Made by a program: the position numbers and the translations under genes. Below are positions 1 to 11,707 of a stretch of DNA of 64,000 nucleotides, in pieces. Numbering within the stretch: position 1 is the first letter of the stretch; each line of letters begins with the position of its first letter. Under the pieces are notes generated by a model, which did not search any database, was not told the DNA's origin, and was given only the letters and a program-made list of their open reading frames with translations. Source of the stretch: Nitrososphaera sp. (GTDB taxonomy: Archaea; Thermoproteota; Nitrososphaeria; Nitrososphaerales; Nitrososphaeraceae); NCBI RefSeq assembly GCF_013388945.1, contig NZ_JACAEH010000004.1:186001-250000 (forward strand), written 5' to 3'.

Positions 1-1
1 G

Positions 2-2527
2 CAGGATTTCTGGATGGCCGGGATGTTTTACAAGACTGGCGATAACCCCGGAGACGAATTGATTGTACATAAAGCAGCAACTAATGAAGGCAGTTATGCG
101 CTCTTCATCAATCCTTCCAACATCCTGCGTGCGGTAATATCAGATGGAACACTGGAAATTCAAACTGGCGGGACAACCATCTCGCCAAATGCATGGTATA
201 TCTGGGGTGTCAGCTATGAGCGCGGAAGCAGAATGACATTATACCTATACAATGTTTCAACTTCAACTCTTACGGCTGACTCTGCATATATCTGGCTAGT
301 TAGATCTGCAACAAATAGTGGCAAGTTTACAGTGGCCAGCACTTCCGCTACCCCCGGCAGTTTCTTCCCAGGCTACATGGACAACCTCATCCCGCCACAG
401 ATGGACAGCAAGCTCTCTCTGAACAGGTTCTACCGTCTAATCAGTCAGTTTATCTTTGGCACCGAGAACACTTACATTCCTGTTCCCATCGATCCCAGCA
501 CAACATGGATAGACTGGAACGGAAACGACGTTCCTGACGTAGCTGCCAACGACATAACTGATATTGGCATCCAGGGATGTACTCCTTCTTCAAACCAGTT
601 TGACCGTGCGATTCCCCTCCGTGACCACAATGACTGGCGGGATATCGTTGCAAGCTTGAACTTTAGATCCGCAAATCCAGCAGCGGTGTCAACCGGCTCG
701 GCTATTCTGACGCATGGTCTGGCCATAAACGATCTGGTGGACTTTAGAAAGAACGGCATTTATGCCATCGACGCGGCAATCCAGAATATTGGCAACAGCT
801 ACTTTAACGGCTCTGCGGAGATCATCAAGGCGAATTACAGAAAGGACCTTCTCGCGGGCGGTGGAAGCGTCCTATCGTTTGTCAGTTCCGGCGACATACA
901 GAAGGCGGTTGCCAAGCTGGAAACAATAAGGGAGACGATGGACGGGCGGGCCGGAGGCAACCCTGCAGGGGACAAGATAAAAGTCAGCGCCCAGAACCTA
1001 GTCCTTCCCATACTGGACAACAACATAGCGGCGCTCAAATTAGAGCTGGACGCGCCCTACAAGGCTCCACACACGTTCCAGGTAAAGTCCTACTCAGGCA
1101 GCAAGGTCTACACGATAACCGGCAACTCCACCACCATCACGTCGGCGGTGAATACCTTCACGTTCAACAACGCGACAAAAACCATAGACCTCGACTTCAT
1201 AGGAAGCGGAGACGTACTCCTAGAGATTCCAAGCGAACTGGTCACGACAGTCACGGACGTTTCAAGAGCAGGACAGGAGATTGCGTTCACGTACACGAGC
1301 CCAAGCCCCACGGTCAAGGTGCTGATAAAAGATCTTCCCTACTATGCGAGATCGACTACCGTGAACGGGGGCGGCGTCGTCCAGCCGAAAAGCCCGCTGG
1401 ACGTGTCCCCGACGCAGGACGTCGGGCCCGCAGGGGAAGTCACCGTCAAGGTGTCTGACTGCGACGTCAATGCAAGCCCCAGCTTGAGGGATACAGTGAC
1501 AGGCAAGGTGGAAGTGGATACTGACAGGGGAAGCAGCGCCGACCTGACCGTAACGGAAACAGGTGCGAACACCTGCGTGTTCATCGGCACGATAACCCTG
1601 AACCCTGATTCCCACGCCGGCAGCCAGGGCTCCGGCACGGGCCATGCAACCATCAATGTGATCCCAGGCGATATCGTGAGCGTGAGGTACGAGTATGTTG
1701 AAGCGGGGACGAACACGGTCGCAGCAAGGGTATTTGAGGTCGAGAGCGAAGACCCCACGATGGAGACCGGCGCGACTATCTACACTGCAGGTGACATCAT
1801 CGGGCTAACAGTCACCGACTTTGACGCAAACACCGATCCAGCATTGTTTGACTCTATAGAGGTGAGAGTGACGTCGGACAGTGACGCCGTGGGCTTTGAC
1901 GTCATGGCAGTGGAAACAGGGCGCGACTCGGGAAGGTTTACTGCAGCCGTGCCCACGTCAACGAGTTCCAGCAGCGGATCCATCACTGTCAAGACCGGCG
2001 ACAAAGTGTACTTTGAGTACACGGACCGCTTCTCGGCAGACTATGCAGATAGACTTGGGAACCTTGCCGACCCGAGCGAGGACTTTGTTCTGGAGGTCCA
2101 GATTGCTCCGGATGGGATAACTTCCACGACTCCAAGCGCCCCGCAACCCGAGGATCTGACAGGCAACCCACTTAATGAAATCCTGGTAGGCACGCAGGTG
2201 GTCATCTCGTCTACCATCACCAACAACGCCAGCGTCGCGCAGCCGTTTGCCGCCGTGGTAGAGGTGAAGGATGCCGACGGATTCACGATCTTCCTGTCAT
2301 GGCAGACAGGCATCCTGCCGGCCAGCGGTCACACAGATGTCGGACTGTCATGGACGCCTGCGGCTCCGGGCGACTACACCGTCAAGGTATTTGTCATCGA
2401 CAGCATCGCCAGCACGAGCCCCACCGTCCTATCGCCAATAGCGCAATCGACTTTCACCGTGAGCGCAGCTGTGCCCATGAACTTGCCGCCGATGTCGCCG
2501 CCATCTGGAACAATCGTCGAGCCCTGA
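2..2527 (+). CDS. Large secreted surface protein, 5'-truncated
   Basis: The reading frame is open to the left edge, so the true start lies outside the window; the first ATG inside is at 14. The first 130 or so residues look like a LamG/concanavalin-type beta-sandwich. Two homologous modules of about 120 residues follow, near residues 476 and 597, each opening with a variant of a V-x-D-x-D-x-N motif (DCDVNASPSL and DFDANTDPAL). The last 110 residues resemble a CARDB-like adhesion fold, ending in a Pro-rich tail with no membrane anchor. Composition is Thr/Ser/Asp-rich, as expected for an exported archaeal cell-surface protein. The role (surface layer or adhesion) is inferred; I do not recognise the exact family. 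Confidence 0.75.
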   Translation, partial: QDFWMAGMFYKTGDNPGDELIVHKAATNEGSYALFINPSNILRAVISDGTLEIQTGGTTISPNAWYIWGVSYERGSRMTLYLYNVSTSTLTADSAYIWLVRSATNSGKFTVASTSATPGSFFPGYMDNLIPPQMDSKLSLNRFYRLISQFIFGTENTYIPVPIDPSTTWIDWNGNDVPDVAANDITDIGIQGCTPSSNQFDRAIPLRDHNDWRDIVASLNFRSANPAAVSTGSAILTHGLAINDLVDFRKNGIYAIDAAIQNIGNSYFNGSAEIIKANYRKDLLAGGGSVLSFVSSGDIQKAVAKLETIRETMDGRAGGNPAGDKIKVSAQNLVLPILDNNIAALKLELDAPYKAPHTFQVKSYSGSKVYTITGNSTTITSAVNTFTFNNATKTIDLDFIGSGDVLLEIPSELVTTVTDVSRAGQEIAFTYTSPSPTVKVLIKDLPYYARSTTVNGGGVVQPKSPLDVSPTQDVGPAGEVTVKVSDCDVNASPSLRDTVTGKVEVDTDRGSSADLTVTETGANTCVFIGTITLNPDSHAGSQGSGTGHATINVIPGDIVSVRYEYVEAGTNTVAARVFEVESEDPTMETGATIYTAGDIIGLTVTDFDANTDPALFDSIEVRVTSDSDAVGFDVMAVETGRDSGRFTAAVPTSTSSSSGSITVKTGDKVYFEYTDRFSADYADRLGNLADPSEDFVLEVQIAPDGITSTTPSAPQPEDLTGNPLNEILVGTQVVISSTITNNASVAQPFAAVVEVKDADGFTIFLSWQTGILPASGHTDVGLSWTPAAPGDYTVKVFVIDSIASTSPTVLSPIAQSTFTVSAAVPMNLPPMSPPSGTIVEP

Positions 2528-2539
2528 GCAGGTTGACAG

Positions 2540-3985
2540 CTACCAGTCAAACCTGTAGGCGTCAAAGGCAGGGATGTCCGACCCTGCCCACTCGACCTCG
2601 GTCTTTTTGCCCGTGTACTTGACAGCGGCAGGCGTGGAAGCGTAGGTCTTGTCGCCTGTCTCCGGCGAGATCTTGGCCACCTTCTGCTTCACCACGAGGT
2701 CCCTTGGCGCTGCCAGGTGGAACCTGAATTTCTTGCAGTCCGACGCAAACCTGTACAGGAAATGCCTGTCGGGCTCTTCCCAGTCGTACTCCAGCTTTAC
2801 GAACCGCCCTTTCTGGTCCGGCTTGAGCGGCTTTGCAAGCTTGACAAAGAACTCTTTTTTGAGTGGCTTGTTCACGTCCAAGCTCTGCAGCGAGAGCTCG
2901 CGGCCTGCCTCGTCTGTCACCTTCAGGTTCAAGTCAGGAAAGTCCCTCGGCACGTCGCCTTCCAGGTAGTAGAACACCCTGTCGACCGGCTCGGACGACT
3001 TGTTCACGACGTGCCACACCCACGTGTGGTGCGTCATCATTGTTTTCGGGTCGACTATGTCAAGCAGTATCTCCACCTTTTCGAAAAAGAACGCCGCAAT
3101 GCTCTTGCCAAACTCCCTTGCCGCCTGGCTCTTTTCCACCCTCCTTGCAAGCGGGTTCTTTTTTGTGCCTATCTCCGTGCCGTATATGTTGCCGTACACG
3201 TTGTAGATCATTATCTTCTCGCCGTGCTTTATCGGGTAGTTTCCAAGCGGGTGCAGTATCCTGCCGTACTCCGGCCTGAGCCTGCGTATGTCGTTTGCTA
3301 TCCTGTCAGAAGCAAGGATGCTCCTTGCCCTGCCGAGGTCCATTATGCGCCGTGCGTAGATGATGCCCGGACCCCACACGTTCTTCTTGCCGTTCAAATC
3401 AACGATTGGGTAGACAGGCCCCGTGTCGAGACCGACGCGAACGTCTATCCTGTTCCTCTGGCTCTTGTCCAGGTTGTACTCCGTAAGCGCCCGGTGGAGC
3501 TCTATCGCCAGAAGCAGCGGCTTTTCCGGGCTGTCGGCAAAGCCTATTGCCACGCCGTCGCCGGTGGGCAGGATTATGGTGGACTTGGCGCTTCTGTGCT
3601 TGAACGCGCTCGTCCTGTGTATCAGCTTGTTGAGCGCGATTATCTTTCTCGTCTGGTCGTCAGTCGTTATGTCCGGGTTTGCAGACGCAACGATGTCTGT
3701 GAAGAACCAGTGGTAGCCTTTTGTGTACTTGGGCGGCTCAAACTCGGTGTTGACGCTTTTCAAAGAGCGCGACAGGCGCGAGATGAAATTCATCGGGCAC
3801 GCCTTCAGAATCTCAAAGGTGCTCATCGCAGGCGTCACGGCCGCGTTAGCGCCGGCCTTGCCTATCTGCTCTATAATCCAGTACTTGTCCTTGTCAAGCT
3901 TTTCCATGAGGCCCATTATCTCGGCTATCTCGGCGTTCTTCTGGACCGACCCCACCTTGGACAAGCGCGTAGCTAAAAAGCCCAA
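2540..3985 (-). CDS. Class III adenylate/guanylate cyclase-like protein
   Basis: The 481-residue protein has a nucleotidyl cyclase homology domain at about residues 90-265. The two expected metal-binding aspartates are visible: D97 in FFTDIVAS and D143 in PTGDGVAIGF. The later V-R-V-G-L-D-T-G-P strand is also typical. This family makes cyclic nucleotides from NTPs. The C-terminal 200 residues form a beta-rich domain that I do not recognise and that may be sensory. It is the last gene of a three-gene minus-strand cluster, 7 bp after the preceding gene. Substrate (ATP or GTP) and activity cannot be read from the sequence. Confidence 0.8.
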   Translation of the reverse strand: MGFLATRLSKVGSVQKNAEIAEIMGLMEKLDKDKYWIIEQIGKAGANAAVTPAMSTFEILKACPMNFISRLSRSLKSVNTEFEPPKYTKGYHWFFTDIVASANPDITTDDQTRKIIALNKLIHRTSAFKHRSAKSTIILPTGDGVAIGFADSPEKPLLLAIELHRALTEYNLDKSQRNRIDVRVGLDTGPVYPIVDLNGKKNVWGPGIIYARRIMDLGRARSILASDRIANDIRRLRPEYGRILHPLGNYPIKHGEKIMIYNVYGNIYGTEIGTKKNPLARRVEKSQAAREFGKSIAAFFFEKVEILLDIVDPKTMMTHHTWVWHVVNKSSEPVDRVFYYLEGDVPRDFPDLNLKVTDEAGRELSLQSLDVNKPLKKEFFVKLAKPLKPDQKGRFVKLEYDWEEPDRHFLYRFASDCKKFRFHLAAPRDLVVKQKVAKISPETGDKTYASTPAAVKYTGKKTEVEWAGSDIPAFDAYRFDW

Positions 3986-3992
3986 AGAGCTA

Positions 3993-4307
3993 TTAAAGGT
4001 GTTTTACAGCTGTTTGCCCTACAACAGAGACAGGCTCTGCCTGTTTGACCACGCAAGGTACCTTTACCACCACAGAGTAGTTTTTCGCCACCACGCACAG
4101 CACCTCCGCCTCGTCGCCAAACGCGTCCACGCCGTAGCAGGCCCCGTCGTTGCAGGTGATCTGGACGTTGCAGTGGCGTACGCCGTTTCTCAGGTATCCC
4201 ATCTGTACTGAAATCTCGCTCACGGCCCCCGGCCTGGACGGGTCGCCGCCCCTTTCGTTCAGCACGGACGTGAAGGCGTCTATGCTATCTTTGAACATCC
4301 TCTCCAC
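3993..4307 (-). CDS. Hypothetical protein, 104 aa
   Basis: A small protein with no recognised domain. It contains four cysteines (in HCNVQITCND, VLCVV and VPCVV) and alternating hydrophobic stretches that suggest a small beta-rich fold. Its start overlaps the end of the upstream zinc-ribbon gene by 23 bp, and the cyclase gene follows 7 bp downstream, so the three are probably co-transcribed and translationally coupled. No signal peptide or membrane segment is visible. Function unknown. Confidence 0.6.
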   Translation of the reverse strand: MERMFKDSIDAFTSVLNERGGDPSRPGAVSEISVQMGYLRNGVRHCNVQITCNDGACYGVDAFGDEAEVLCVVAKNYSVVVKVPCVVKQAEPVSVVGQTAVKHL

Positions 4308-4686
4308 CTTTCCTTTCCTGCCACAGGAGGAAGGCGAGCTTTTTCTTTATCTTGCCGTACTTGCCCTTGCCCGGGAACGATATCACGTTCCTGCACTTGC
4401 CGCAGCGCACCTTGTTGCGGTGCCGCAGGTCCAGCGCGTACAGCGGCAGCAGCTTGCAGATGGGGCACCAGTAGTGCGTGAGGAACACCCTCTGGACCGG
4501 CGTCATGTCCTTGTAGCTGAATCCCTCGTTTTTGGACAGGATGCTGGCCTTTCTGTCCAGCATCCTGTCAAGCGATTCCTCGCCGGAATCAAAGTCCAGC
4601 ACTACCCCGTCGGAAGGGCGCTGATCCCGCGGTATTTCCCCGACGTAGTAGTGGGACATGTACCAGCATTCGTCAGCGCGAATCAT
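4285..4686 (-). CDS. Zinc-ribbon protein, first gene of the cyclase cluster
   Basis: A 133-residue protein starting MIRADECWYM. The C-terminal half carries a two-knuckle zinc ribbon (CPIC then CGKC, about 20 residues apart) followed by a very basic Gly/Lys stretch, which suggests nucleic-acid or protein contacts. A longer reading from a TTG at 4713 exists, but the ATG at 4686 is preferred. It overlaps the next gene by 23 bp and heads the cyclase cluster. No closer family was recognised. Confidence 0.6.
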   Translation of the reverse strand: MIRADECWYMSHYYVGEIPRDQRPSDGVVLDFDSGEESLDRMLDRKASILSKNEGFSYKDMTPVQRVFLTHYWCPICKLLPLYALDLRHRNKVRCGKCRNVISFPGKGKYGKIKKKLAFLLWQERKGGEDVQR

Positions 4687-4848
4687 ATTGGTTAGTAAAA
4701 GGCGTTGGCGCAACCTAGCAAGGGCTTGTGCCTTGTATCACGGCTTTTCTAGCACTAGTTTTCGTTGGATACAAATCATACCGGATAATTGATCCGGGCC
4801 GTAGCTAAATGCGCGATTTGCGGTACTTATTTTGAAGATTTTGCAATG

Positions 4849-5205
4849 CTAGCGGATGAGTGCAGGCACGCGCGCCCAGGTGCTTATCACCGCAAGCTCT
4901 ATCGAGACAAGCGCAATGGTTGCAAGCGACGGGTTGAGGTACGGGATCTTTTTGGATGCAAAAAGCCGGGCCAGCTCTGCGCACCTGTTCCTTATCGTCA
5001 CCTCGGTGATGCCAGCTGCCTGGGCCAGGACTACCTGCGTCTTTTCCTCGTCCACGTCTCGAAACGTCGGGCAGCCGCAGATAGTGCACGGCTCCGGGTC
5101 GTCTGCTTCCCTGTTCCATCTATGAGCATGCCTGCACGCACAGACATTGCTCATTGGTAATACATCGCAGAGCCTGGCTATTTCCTTTGCCGCGGCCGCG
5201 TTCAT
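4849..5205 (-). CDS. Small zinc-binding protein with a TFB-like HTH segment
   Basis: A 118-residue product. After Cys/His pairs (CACRHAH, then CTICGC) that could bind zinc, residues near 60-85 read QAAGITEVTIRNRCAELARL. This closely matches the last helix-turn-helix of the second cyclin repeat of archaeal transcription factor B (typically AGVTEVTIRNRYKEL). Full TFB proteins are about 300 residues, so this is either a mini-TFB-like DNA-binding protein or the remnant of a tfb paralogue. An internal ATG at 5154 (MSNVCACRH) is an alternative start. It diverges from the small zinc protein at 5261. Confidence 0.5.
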   Translation of the reverse strand: MNAAAAKEIARLCDVLPMSNVCACRHAHRWNREADDPEPCTICGCPTFRDVDEEKTQVVLAQAAGITEVTIRNRCAELARLFASKKIPYLNPSLATIALVSIELAVISTWARVPALIR

Positions 5206-5260
5206 CCCTGCTTGCTTTTCGTCCAGTCAGGTTTAACTGCGACGGAGTGCTACATGAATC

Positions 5261-5422
5261 ATGGCAGGGGTGGAAGCCCTACCCGCCGAGATAGACGACC
5301 ACAGGAAGCTCTTTGGCAAGGAGCCATGGGAAGTCGTCTACGACCCGCGTGATTACTGCATAATCTGCAACACGAGGGTGGACGAATACGGATACTGCGC
5401 CTGCGGCGGTGCCGCGGACTAG
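5261..5422 (+). CDS. Small zinc-finger protein, 53 aa
   Basis: ATG at 5261 to TAG at 5420 gives a 53-residue acidic protein. The C-terminal part contains CIIC followed by CAC, a plausible zinc knuckle, in a context rich in Asp and Tyr (VVYDPRDYCIICNTRVDEYG). Its stop overlaps the stop of the convergent dehydrogenase gene through a shared CTAG. It is one of about ten tiny Cys-rich proteins in this window. Function unknown. Confidence 0.55.
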   Translation: MAGVEALPAEIDDHRKLFGKEPWEVVYDPRDYCIICNTRVDEYGYCACGGAAD

Positions 5423-6237
5423 GCCAGTCCTGTCAGCTTTTCGCTCAGCTTCCAGAGCTTTTTTGCAGTCTCTTCGCCGTACGACGCTTCGGAGGACCTC
5501 TCCTGCTTCCTCTTTACAAAATACCCGCCTGCCATGCCGGCCACCTCGTCCGACGACGCAAGGTACACTGCCGTGTCAGCACCCTTTTCCGGGCTGAGAA
5601 AGAACGGGCCTGCCGCTTTCCAGACCATGCCGTACGAGCCTCCCTGCACTAGCTTTGTCCTGACAGCTCCGGGGTGGAAGCAGTTTGCAGCCACCTGCGT
5701 GTCGTCAAGCCTGCGCGCAAGCTCGCGCGTAAACAGTATGTTTGCAAGCTTGGACTGGCTGTACGCGGAAATGCCGCTGTAGCGCCTCTTCTCGAACTGG
5801 ATGTCATCAAAGTCTATCTGGCCGGCCCTGTGCGCGGAAGAGCTGGTTGTGATTATCCGCGACGGCGCGCTTGTCTTTAATTTTTCAACAAGCAGGCTGG
5901 TCAGGAGAAACGGTGCGAGGTGGTTCACCGCAAGCGTGCATTCGATGCCGTCCTGCGTCACCTTCTTTTCTGCCAGGAAAACGCCGGCGTTGTTCACCAA
6001 GACGTCGAGCCTGTCGTACCTCGACGCAAATTCTGCGGCCAGCCTGCGCACCTCTTTTTGTAAGGAGAGGTCGGCTACAAAATACGACGCGCTATTTGTC
6101 TCCTGCATGGCGCTTTCGCATTTTTCCCTGCTCCTGCCTGCGACTGCCACGGTTGCGCCGAGCCTTGACAGCCCGCGCGCTATTTCTTTTCCAATCCCGG
6201 ACGTGGCGCCGGTGACAAGACAGACCTTACCCTGCAT
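5419..6237 (-). CDS. Short-chain dehydrogenase/reductase (SDR)
   Basis: A 272-residue classical SDR. The N-terminal Rossmann motif TGATSGIG is followed by the basic segment GRSREK, which favours NADP(H). NNAG and the catalytic Ser with YSQSK (Tyr/Lys) are all present. The sequence resembles the retinol dehydrogenase/WW-oxidoreductase branch, so it probably reduces a carbonyl or oxidises an alcohol on a hydrophobic substrate; the actual substrate is unknown. It lies 15 bp downstream of cdc48 on the same strand and may be co-transcribed with it. Confidence 0.85.
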   Translation of the reverse strand: MQGKVCLVTGATSGIGKEIARGLSRLGATVAVAGRSREKCESAMQETNSASYFVADLSLQKEVRRLAAEFASRYDRLDVLVNNAGVFLAEKKVTQDGIECTLAVNHLAPFLLTSLLVEKLKTSAPSRIITTSSSAHRAGQIDFDDIQFEKRRYSGISAYSQSKLANILFTRELARRLDDTQVAANCFHPGAVRTKLVQGGSYGMVWKAAGPFFLSPEKGADTAVYLASSDEVAGMAGGYFVKRKQERSSEASYGEETAKKLWKLSEKLTGLA

Positions 6238-6252
6238 CTATGGTTCTCCGGT

Positions 6253-8475
<2,223 letters not shown>

Positions 8476-8658
8476 CTAGGCGTGGCACATGACTTTCTTC
8501 AGCTCCTTCGTGCGGTAGAACGTGTTGCACGGGCTGCAGATCCACACCGGGTCCCTGCTTGCCATCCAGTACCCGCCGTCGAAGTATTTCTTGTCAAGGT
8601 CGTTTCCGCACTTGGGGCATGCAAACATGGAGGAAAACGCGTCGCGTGTGTATATCAA
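8476..8658 (-). CDS. Small zinc-ribbon protein, 60 aa
   Basis: A 60-residue protein with two CxxC knuckles (CPKC at about 14-17 and CSPC at about 41-44), giving a four-Cys zinc ribbon, and a Tyr/Lys-rich tail. It sits between the RNR gene and cdc48 on the same strand, 36 bp before cdc48. Such ribbons usually mediate nucleic-acid or protein contacts. Function unknown. Confidence 0.6.
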   Translation of the reverse strand: MIYTRDAFSSMFACPKCGNDLDKKYFDGGYWMASRDPVWICSPCNTFYRTKELKKVMCHA

Positions 8659-8679
8659 CAGAATATGGAAAAAATTTTG

Positions 8680-8722
8680 TTTTTGTGCTAATTTGAAAAA
8701 GTAAGGCGGGGTGTTTACCCCG
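8680..8722 (-). terminator. Probable terminator after nrdJ
   Basis: On the minus strand a hairpin GGGGTAAACACCCC spans the nrdJ stop codon. It is followed within a few bases by CTTTTTC and then further T runs. A stem plus T-rich tract at the end of a long gene is a reasonable transcription terminator. Confidence 0.5.
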
Positions 8723-11441
8723 AGGCGCAGCTGCTAAAGCCGCACTCGATGCAGATGTTGCACCCTTCCGTGATGATGAGCCTCGCCTTGCACGACGGGC
8801 AGACCTCTTCCTCGTTTGAGGTCAGCACCTGCATTGCCGCCGGCTGCGTCACCTTCTTGGGGACTTCCATCGGGACGACTTCTGCCCTTGGTATGCTCCC
8901 GTCGTCGACGCCGGACTCTTTCAGGATTTTCTGCATCTGCTCAAGCACGTACGGCTCCCTGATGCTGGCCTCGACATAGTCTGCGACGTACCTGCTAGGC
9001 TTGACTGCAAAGCTCTTCTCGCCCGTGTTCTTGCCGGTGATGTGCAGTACCTGCTCCTGCCTAGAGCCATCGCGGAACACGGTCACGCCCTTTAATCCCA
9101 GCTCGTGCGACAGCAGGTACGAGCACTTGACGTCCTCTGCCGTCACGTCGCCGGGCATGTTTATCGTCTTGGCGATTGCGTTAGAGATCCACTTTTGCCA
9201 GACGCCCTGCGCCATGATGTGGTCCATCCAGTGGATGTCTATAGCAGTCACGAACGTCTTTTGCATCCAGTCCGGAATTTCTGCAATGCCGCGCACAGAG
9301 CCGTAGTTGTTCGCAATCTTGGTCAGTATCTCGTCAGAGTACAGGCCGTTTTCCTTGAGCGCGTTCTCGAACACCTTGTCCGTGTAGAAGAACCGGCCTA
9401 CAGTCACGCGCTTTTCGTAGACGAGCGCGAACACCGGCTCGACGCCGTTTGCAGTGTCTGCTATCATCGACAGCGTCCCTGTGGGCGCTATCGTCGATGT
9501 CCACGAGTTGCGGATTCCGGACTTCTTTATCTTTTCAATGAGCGTGGCCCAGTCGTAGGTGTGCGTCTCCTGCGGCAGTTCATAATAGCCGGCAACCGGT
9601 ATCCTGCCCTTGACATAGTCGGTGTCCTTGAACATGGAGAACGGGCCTCTTGTTTTTGCAATCGCGACAGACTCGTCCATGCTAAGATATGAAACAGCTT
9701 CGGCAAGCTTGTTCATGAACTCGTATCCTCCCTTCGAGTTGTAGGGTATCCTGAGCAGGAAAAGCAGGTCTGCGATGCCCATGATGCCGAGGCCTATCCT
9801 GCGCGTGGCGCGCGTGTTGACTTCTATTTCTTCTACAGGGTACTTGTTCATGTCGATGATGTTGTCCAGGAACCTTGTCGACAGCCTGACTGCCTGCTCG
9901 TAGCGCTGCCAGTCAAACTCGTACATGCCGTCGGCCTTGCGCTTGACAAAGTTTGCCAGGTTTATCGAGCCGAGGTTGCATGACTCGTACGGGTAGAGCG
10001 ACTGCTCGCCGCACGGGTTTGTAGCGCGCAGCGGCCCGCCCTTTGCGCCTATGCAGGGGTTGTACTTGTTGATGTTGTCAAAGAAGATGACTCCAGGCTC
10101 GGCGCTCTTCCACGCAGACAGCGCTATCAGGTCGATGAGCTGCTGTGCGTCTATCTGCCTTACCGGCTCGCCAGTGCGCGGGTTGCGCAGCGTGTACTTG
10201 TGGTTGCCTTCCTTGTTTACAAGCGACTTCCAGAAGTCGTCCCAGATGCCGACAGAGACGTTAAAGTTCTCAAACACTCCCGGCTTTGTCTTTGCAGTCA
10301 CGAACTTTTCGACATCAGGGTGCCAGGCTTCAAGGATGCCCATGTTGGCGCCCCTGCGCTTGCCTCCCTGCTTCACCACGTCGGTGATGGTGTCGATTAT
10401 CCTCATGAACGACGTGGGCCCCGACGCCACGCCTGACGTCGACGCGACGATGTCGCCTTCAGGCCTGAGGTCAGAGTAGTTGATGCCGACCCCGCCTCCT
10501 GACTTGAATATCATTGCCGCGTCGGTGGACGACTTCATTATGCGCTCCATGTCGTCGGGCATGTCCAGCACAAAGCAGGCGGAAAGCTGCCCCAGCCTTG
10601 CCCCTGCGTTCATGAGCGTGGGTGTGTTGGGCAGAAAGTCCCTCGAGACCATGAGGTTGTAGTATTCCCTGATGCGCTCGGCGTGCCCTGCCAGCTTGCC
10701 CTCGGCAAGGAGCTTCAGCAGTTCCTTGAAGCTGACCTTCATCTGCCCTGCCTTTGCAGCGTGCACGTAGGCACGCACCATCGCCTCAAAGTGGTAGCGG
10801 TTGAGCCAGTATTCGCCTATCTTGAACTTGCTGTCAAAGTCGGCAAGCTTGGCATAGTATTTTTCTGCCTCCTCGGCATCCTGCCTCTGCCCGCCTGCCA
10901 GACTGAATACCTGCGGGTCGTGTATGATATCGGCGATGCCGACGAGCGTGGCTACACGCTCGAACATCTGCTTGGGGCCCTCGATTATCTCGTTCTGGTC
11001 GTCCCTCAGCAGGTAGCGTGCTGCAAGCACCCGGAGCGAGTTGACGTCAAACGCCTTGTCGACCTCGTCGAGGTCCTTCTTGTTCAGTATCTTCATCTTC
11101 TCCTCGCGTATCTTGCGCCTCTCGTGCCTGTACAGTATGTACGACTTGGCCGTGTCTGCAAGGCCTTCCTCTATCAGTATCGACTCCACCATATCCTGCA
11201 CGTCTTCAACGGTGGCGACTGCCTTCTCTGCGCCAAAGCCCTGCTGCGCCATCTTCTGCACTACCCTTGTGCCGAGCCTTTCTGCCAGCGGATAATCCGG
11301 CCTGCCTGTTGCCACGAGCGCCTTGTAGATTGCATTCGCTATCTTTGACTGTTCAAAAGTAACTATGCGTCCGTCGCGTTTTCTGATCTTTGTGATTAAA
11401 GAAGTCTCTTTCGAGTTGTTAAACTCAGTAACTCCCGCCAT
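8715..11441 (-). CDS. nrdJ: Adenosylcobalamin-dependent (class II) ribonucleotide reductase
   Basis: A 908-residue reductase that makes deoxyribonucleotides using a B12-generated thiyl radical. An N-terminal ATP-cone (about residues 15-110) gives allosteric control by ATP/dATP. The barrel contains the first redox Cys (LSACFVLDMPDDM), the N-P-C-G-E-Q active-site motif near residue 475 and the following ESCNLGSINL. The C-terminal tail carries CPSC and CNICIECG cysteines that re-reduce the active site or bind zinc. No intein is seen. Cobalamin demand fits the cbiE gene at 39.9 kb. The upstream neighbour is an HTH/ATP-cone protein that may regulate it. Confidence 0.95.
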   Translation of the reverse strand: MAGVTEFNNSKETSLITKIRKRDGRIVTFEQSKIANAIYKALVATGRPDYPLAERLGTRVVQKMAQQGFGAEKAVATVEDVQDMVESILIEEGLADTAKSYILYRHERRKIREEKMKILNKKDLDEVDKAFDVNSLRVLAARYLLRDDQNEIIEGPKQMFERVATLVGIADIIHDPQVFSLAGGQRQDAEEAEKYYAKLADFDSKFKIGEYWLNRYHFEAMVRAYVHAAKAGQMKVSFKELLKLLAEGKLAGHAERIREYYNLMVSRDFLPNTPTLMNAGARLGQLSACFVLDMPDDMERIMKSSTDAAMIFKSGGGVGINYSDLRPEGDIVASTSGVASGPTSFMRIIDTITDVVKQGGKRRGANMGILEAWHPDVEKFVTAKTKPGVFENFNVSVGIWDDFWKSLVNKEGNHKYTLRNPRTGEPVRQIDAQQLIDLIALSAWKSAEPGVIFFDNINKYNPCIGAKGGPLRATNPCGEQSLYPYESCNLGSINLANFVKRKADGMYEFDWQRYEQAVRLSTRFLDNIIDMNKYPVEEIEVNTRATRRIGLGIMGIADLLFLLRIPYNSKGGYEFMNKLAEAVSYLSMDESVAIAKTRGPFSMFKDTDYVKGRIPVAGYYELPQETHTYDWATLIEKIKKSGIRNSWTSTIAPTGTLSMIADTANGVEPVFALVYEKRVTVGRFFYTDKVFENALKENGLYSDEILTKIANNYGSVRGIAEIPDWMQKTFVTAIDIHWMDHIMAQGVWQKWISNAIAKTINMPGDVTAEDVKCSYLLSHELGLKGVTVFRDGSRQEQVLHITGKNTGEKSFAVKPSRYVADYVEASIREPYVLEQMQKILKESGVDDGSIPRAEVVPMEVPKKVTQPAAMQVLTSNEEEVCPSCKARLIITEGCNICIECGFSSCASG

Positions 11442-11707
11442 CCCGCCCTATACACCGATACCACTCATACTTTAACTTTCCATGTGAAAAAAATGCATAC
11501 GATGCGTAACGAAAAATACACTTCTGTTTTTTATTGAATGACAATGCAGAATTCAAGCTCAAGTCGTGCAAGAATTTGGCGAAATAAAACAAAGTTTTCA
11601 TTTGTTGTACACAAAGCTGTTGCGGCGGCGCGCCATGTAAGCGTTTACAGCTGACTATCATAATTTTACAGAAAAAAGATACGGCGGGGGGAGCAGCTGC
11701 GCTGCTG

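Noticed and set aside
2717-3976. Plus-strand ORF of 419 aa opposite the cyclase
   Set aside because: It is a shadow of the minus-strand cyclase gene; composition is rich in Arg/Val/His without any domain, while the minus strand has clear cyclase motifs.
4789-5160. Plus-strand ORF starting CAICGTYFEDF-like
   Set aside because: The first part looks like a zinc knuckle, but the rest is a basic shadow of the TFB-like minus gene. A short real gene at about 4789-4880 cannot be excluded.
10683-11348. Plus-strand ORF of 221 aa
   Set aside because: Antisense to the conserved ATP-cone and barrel of nrdJ, with no domain of its own.
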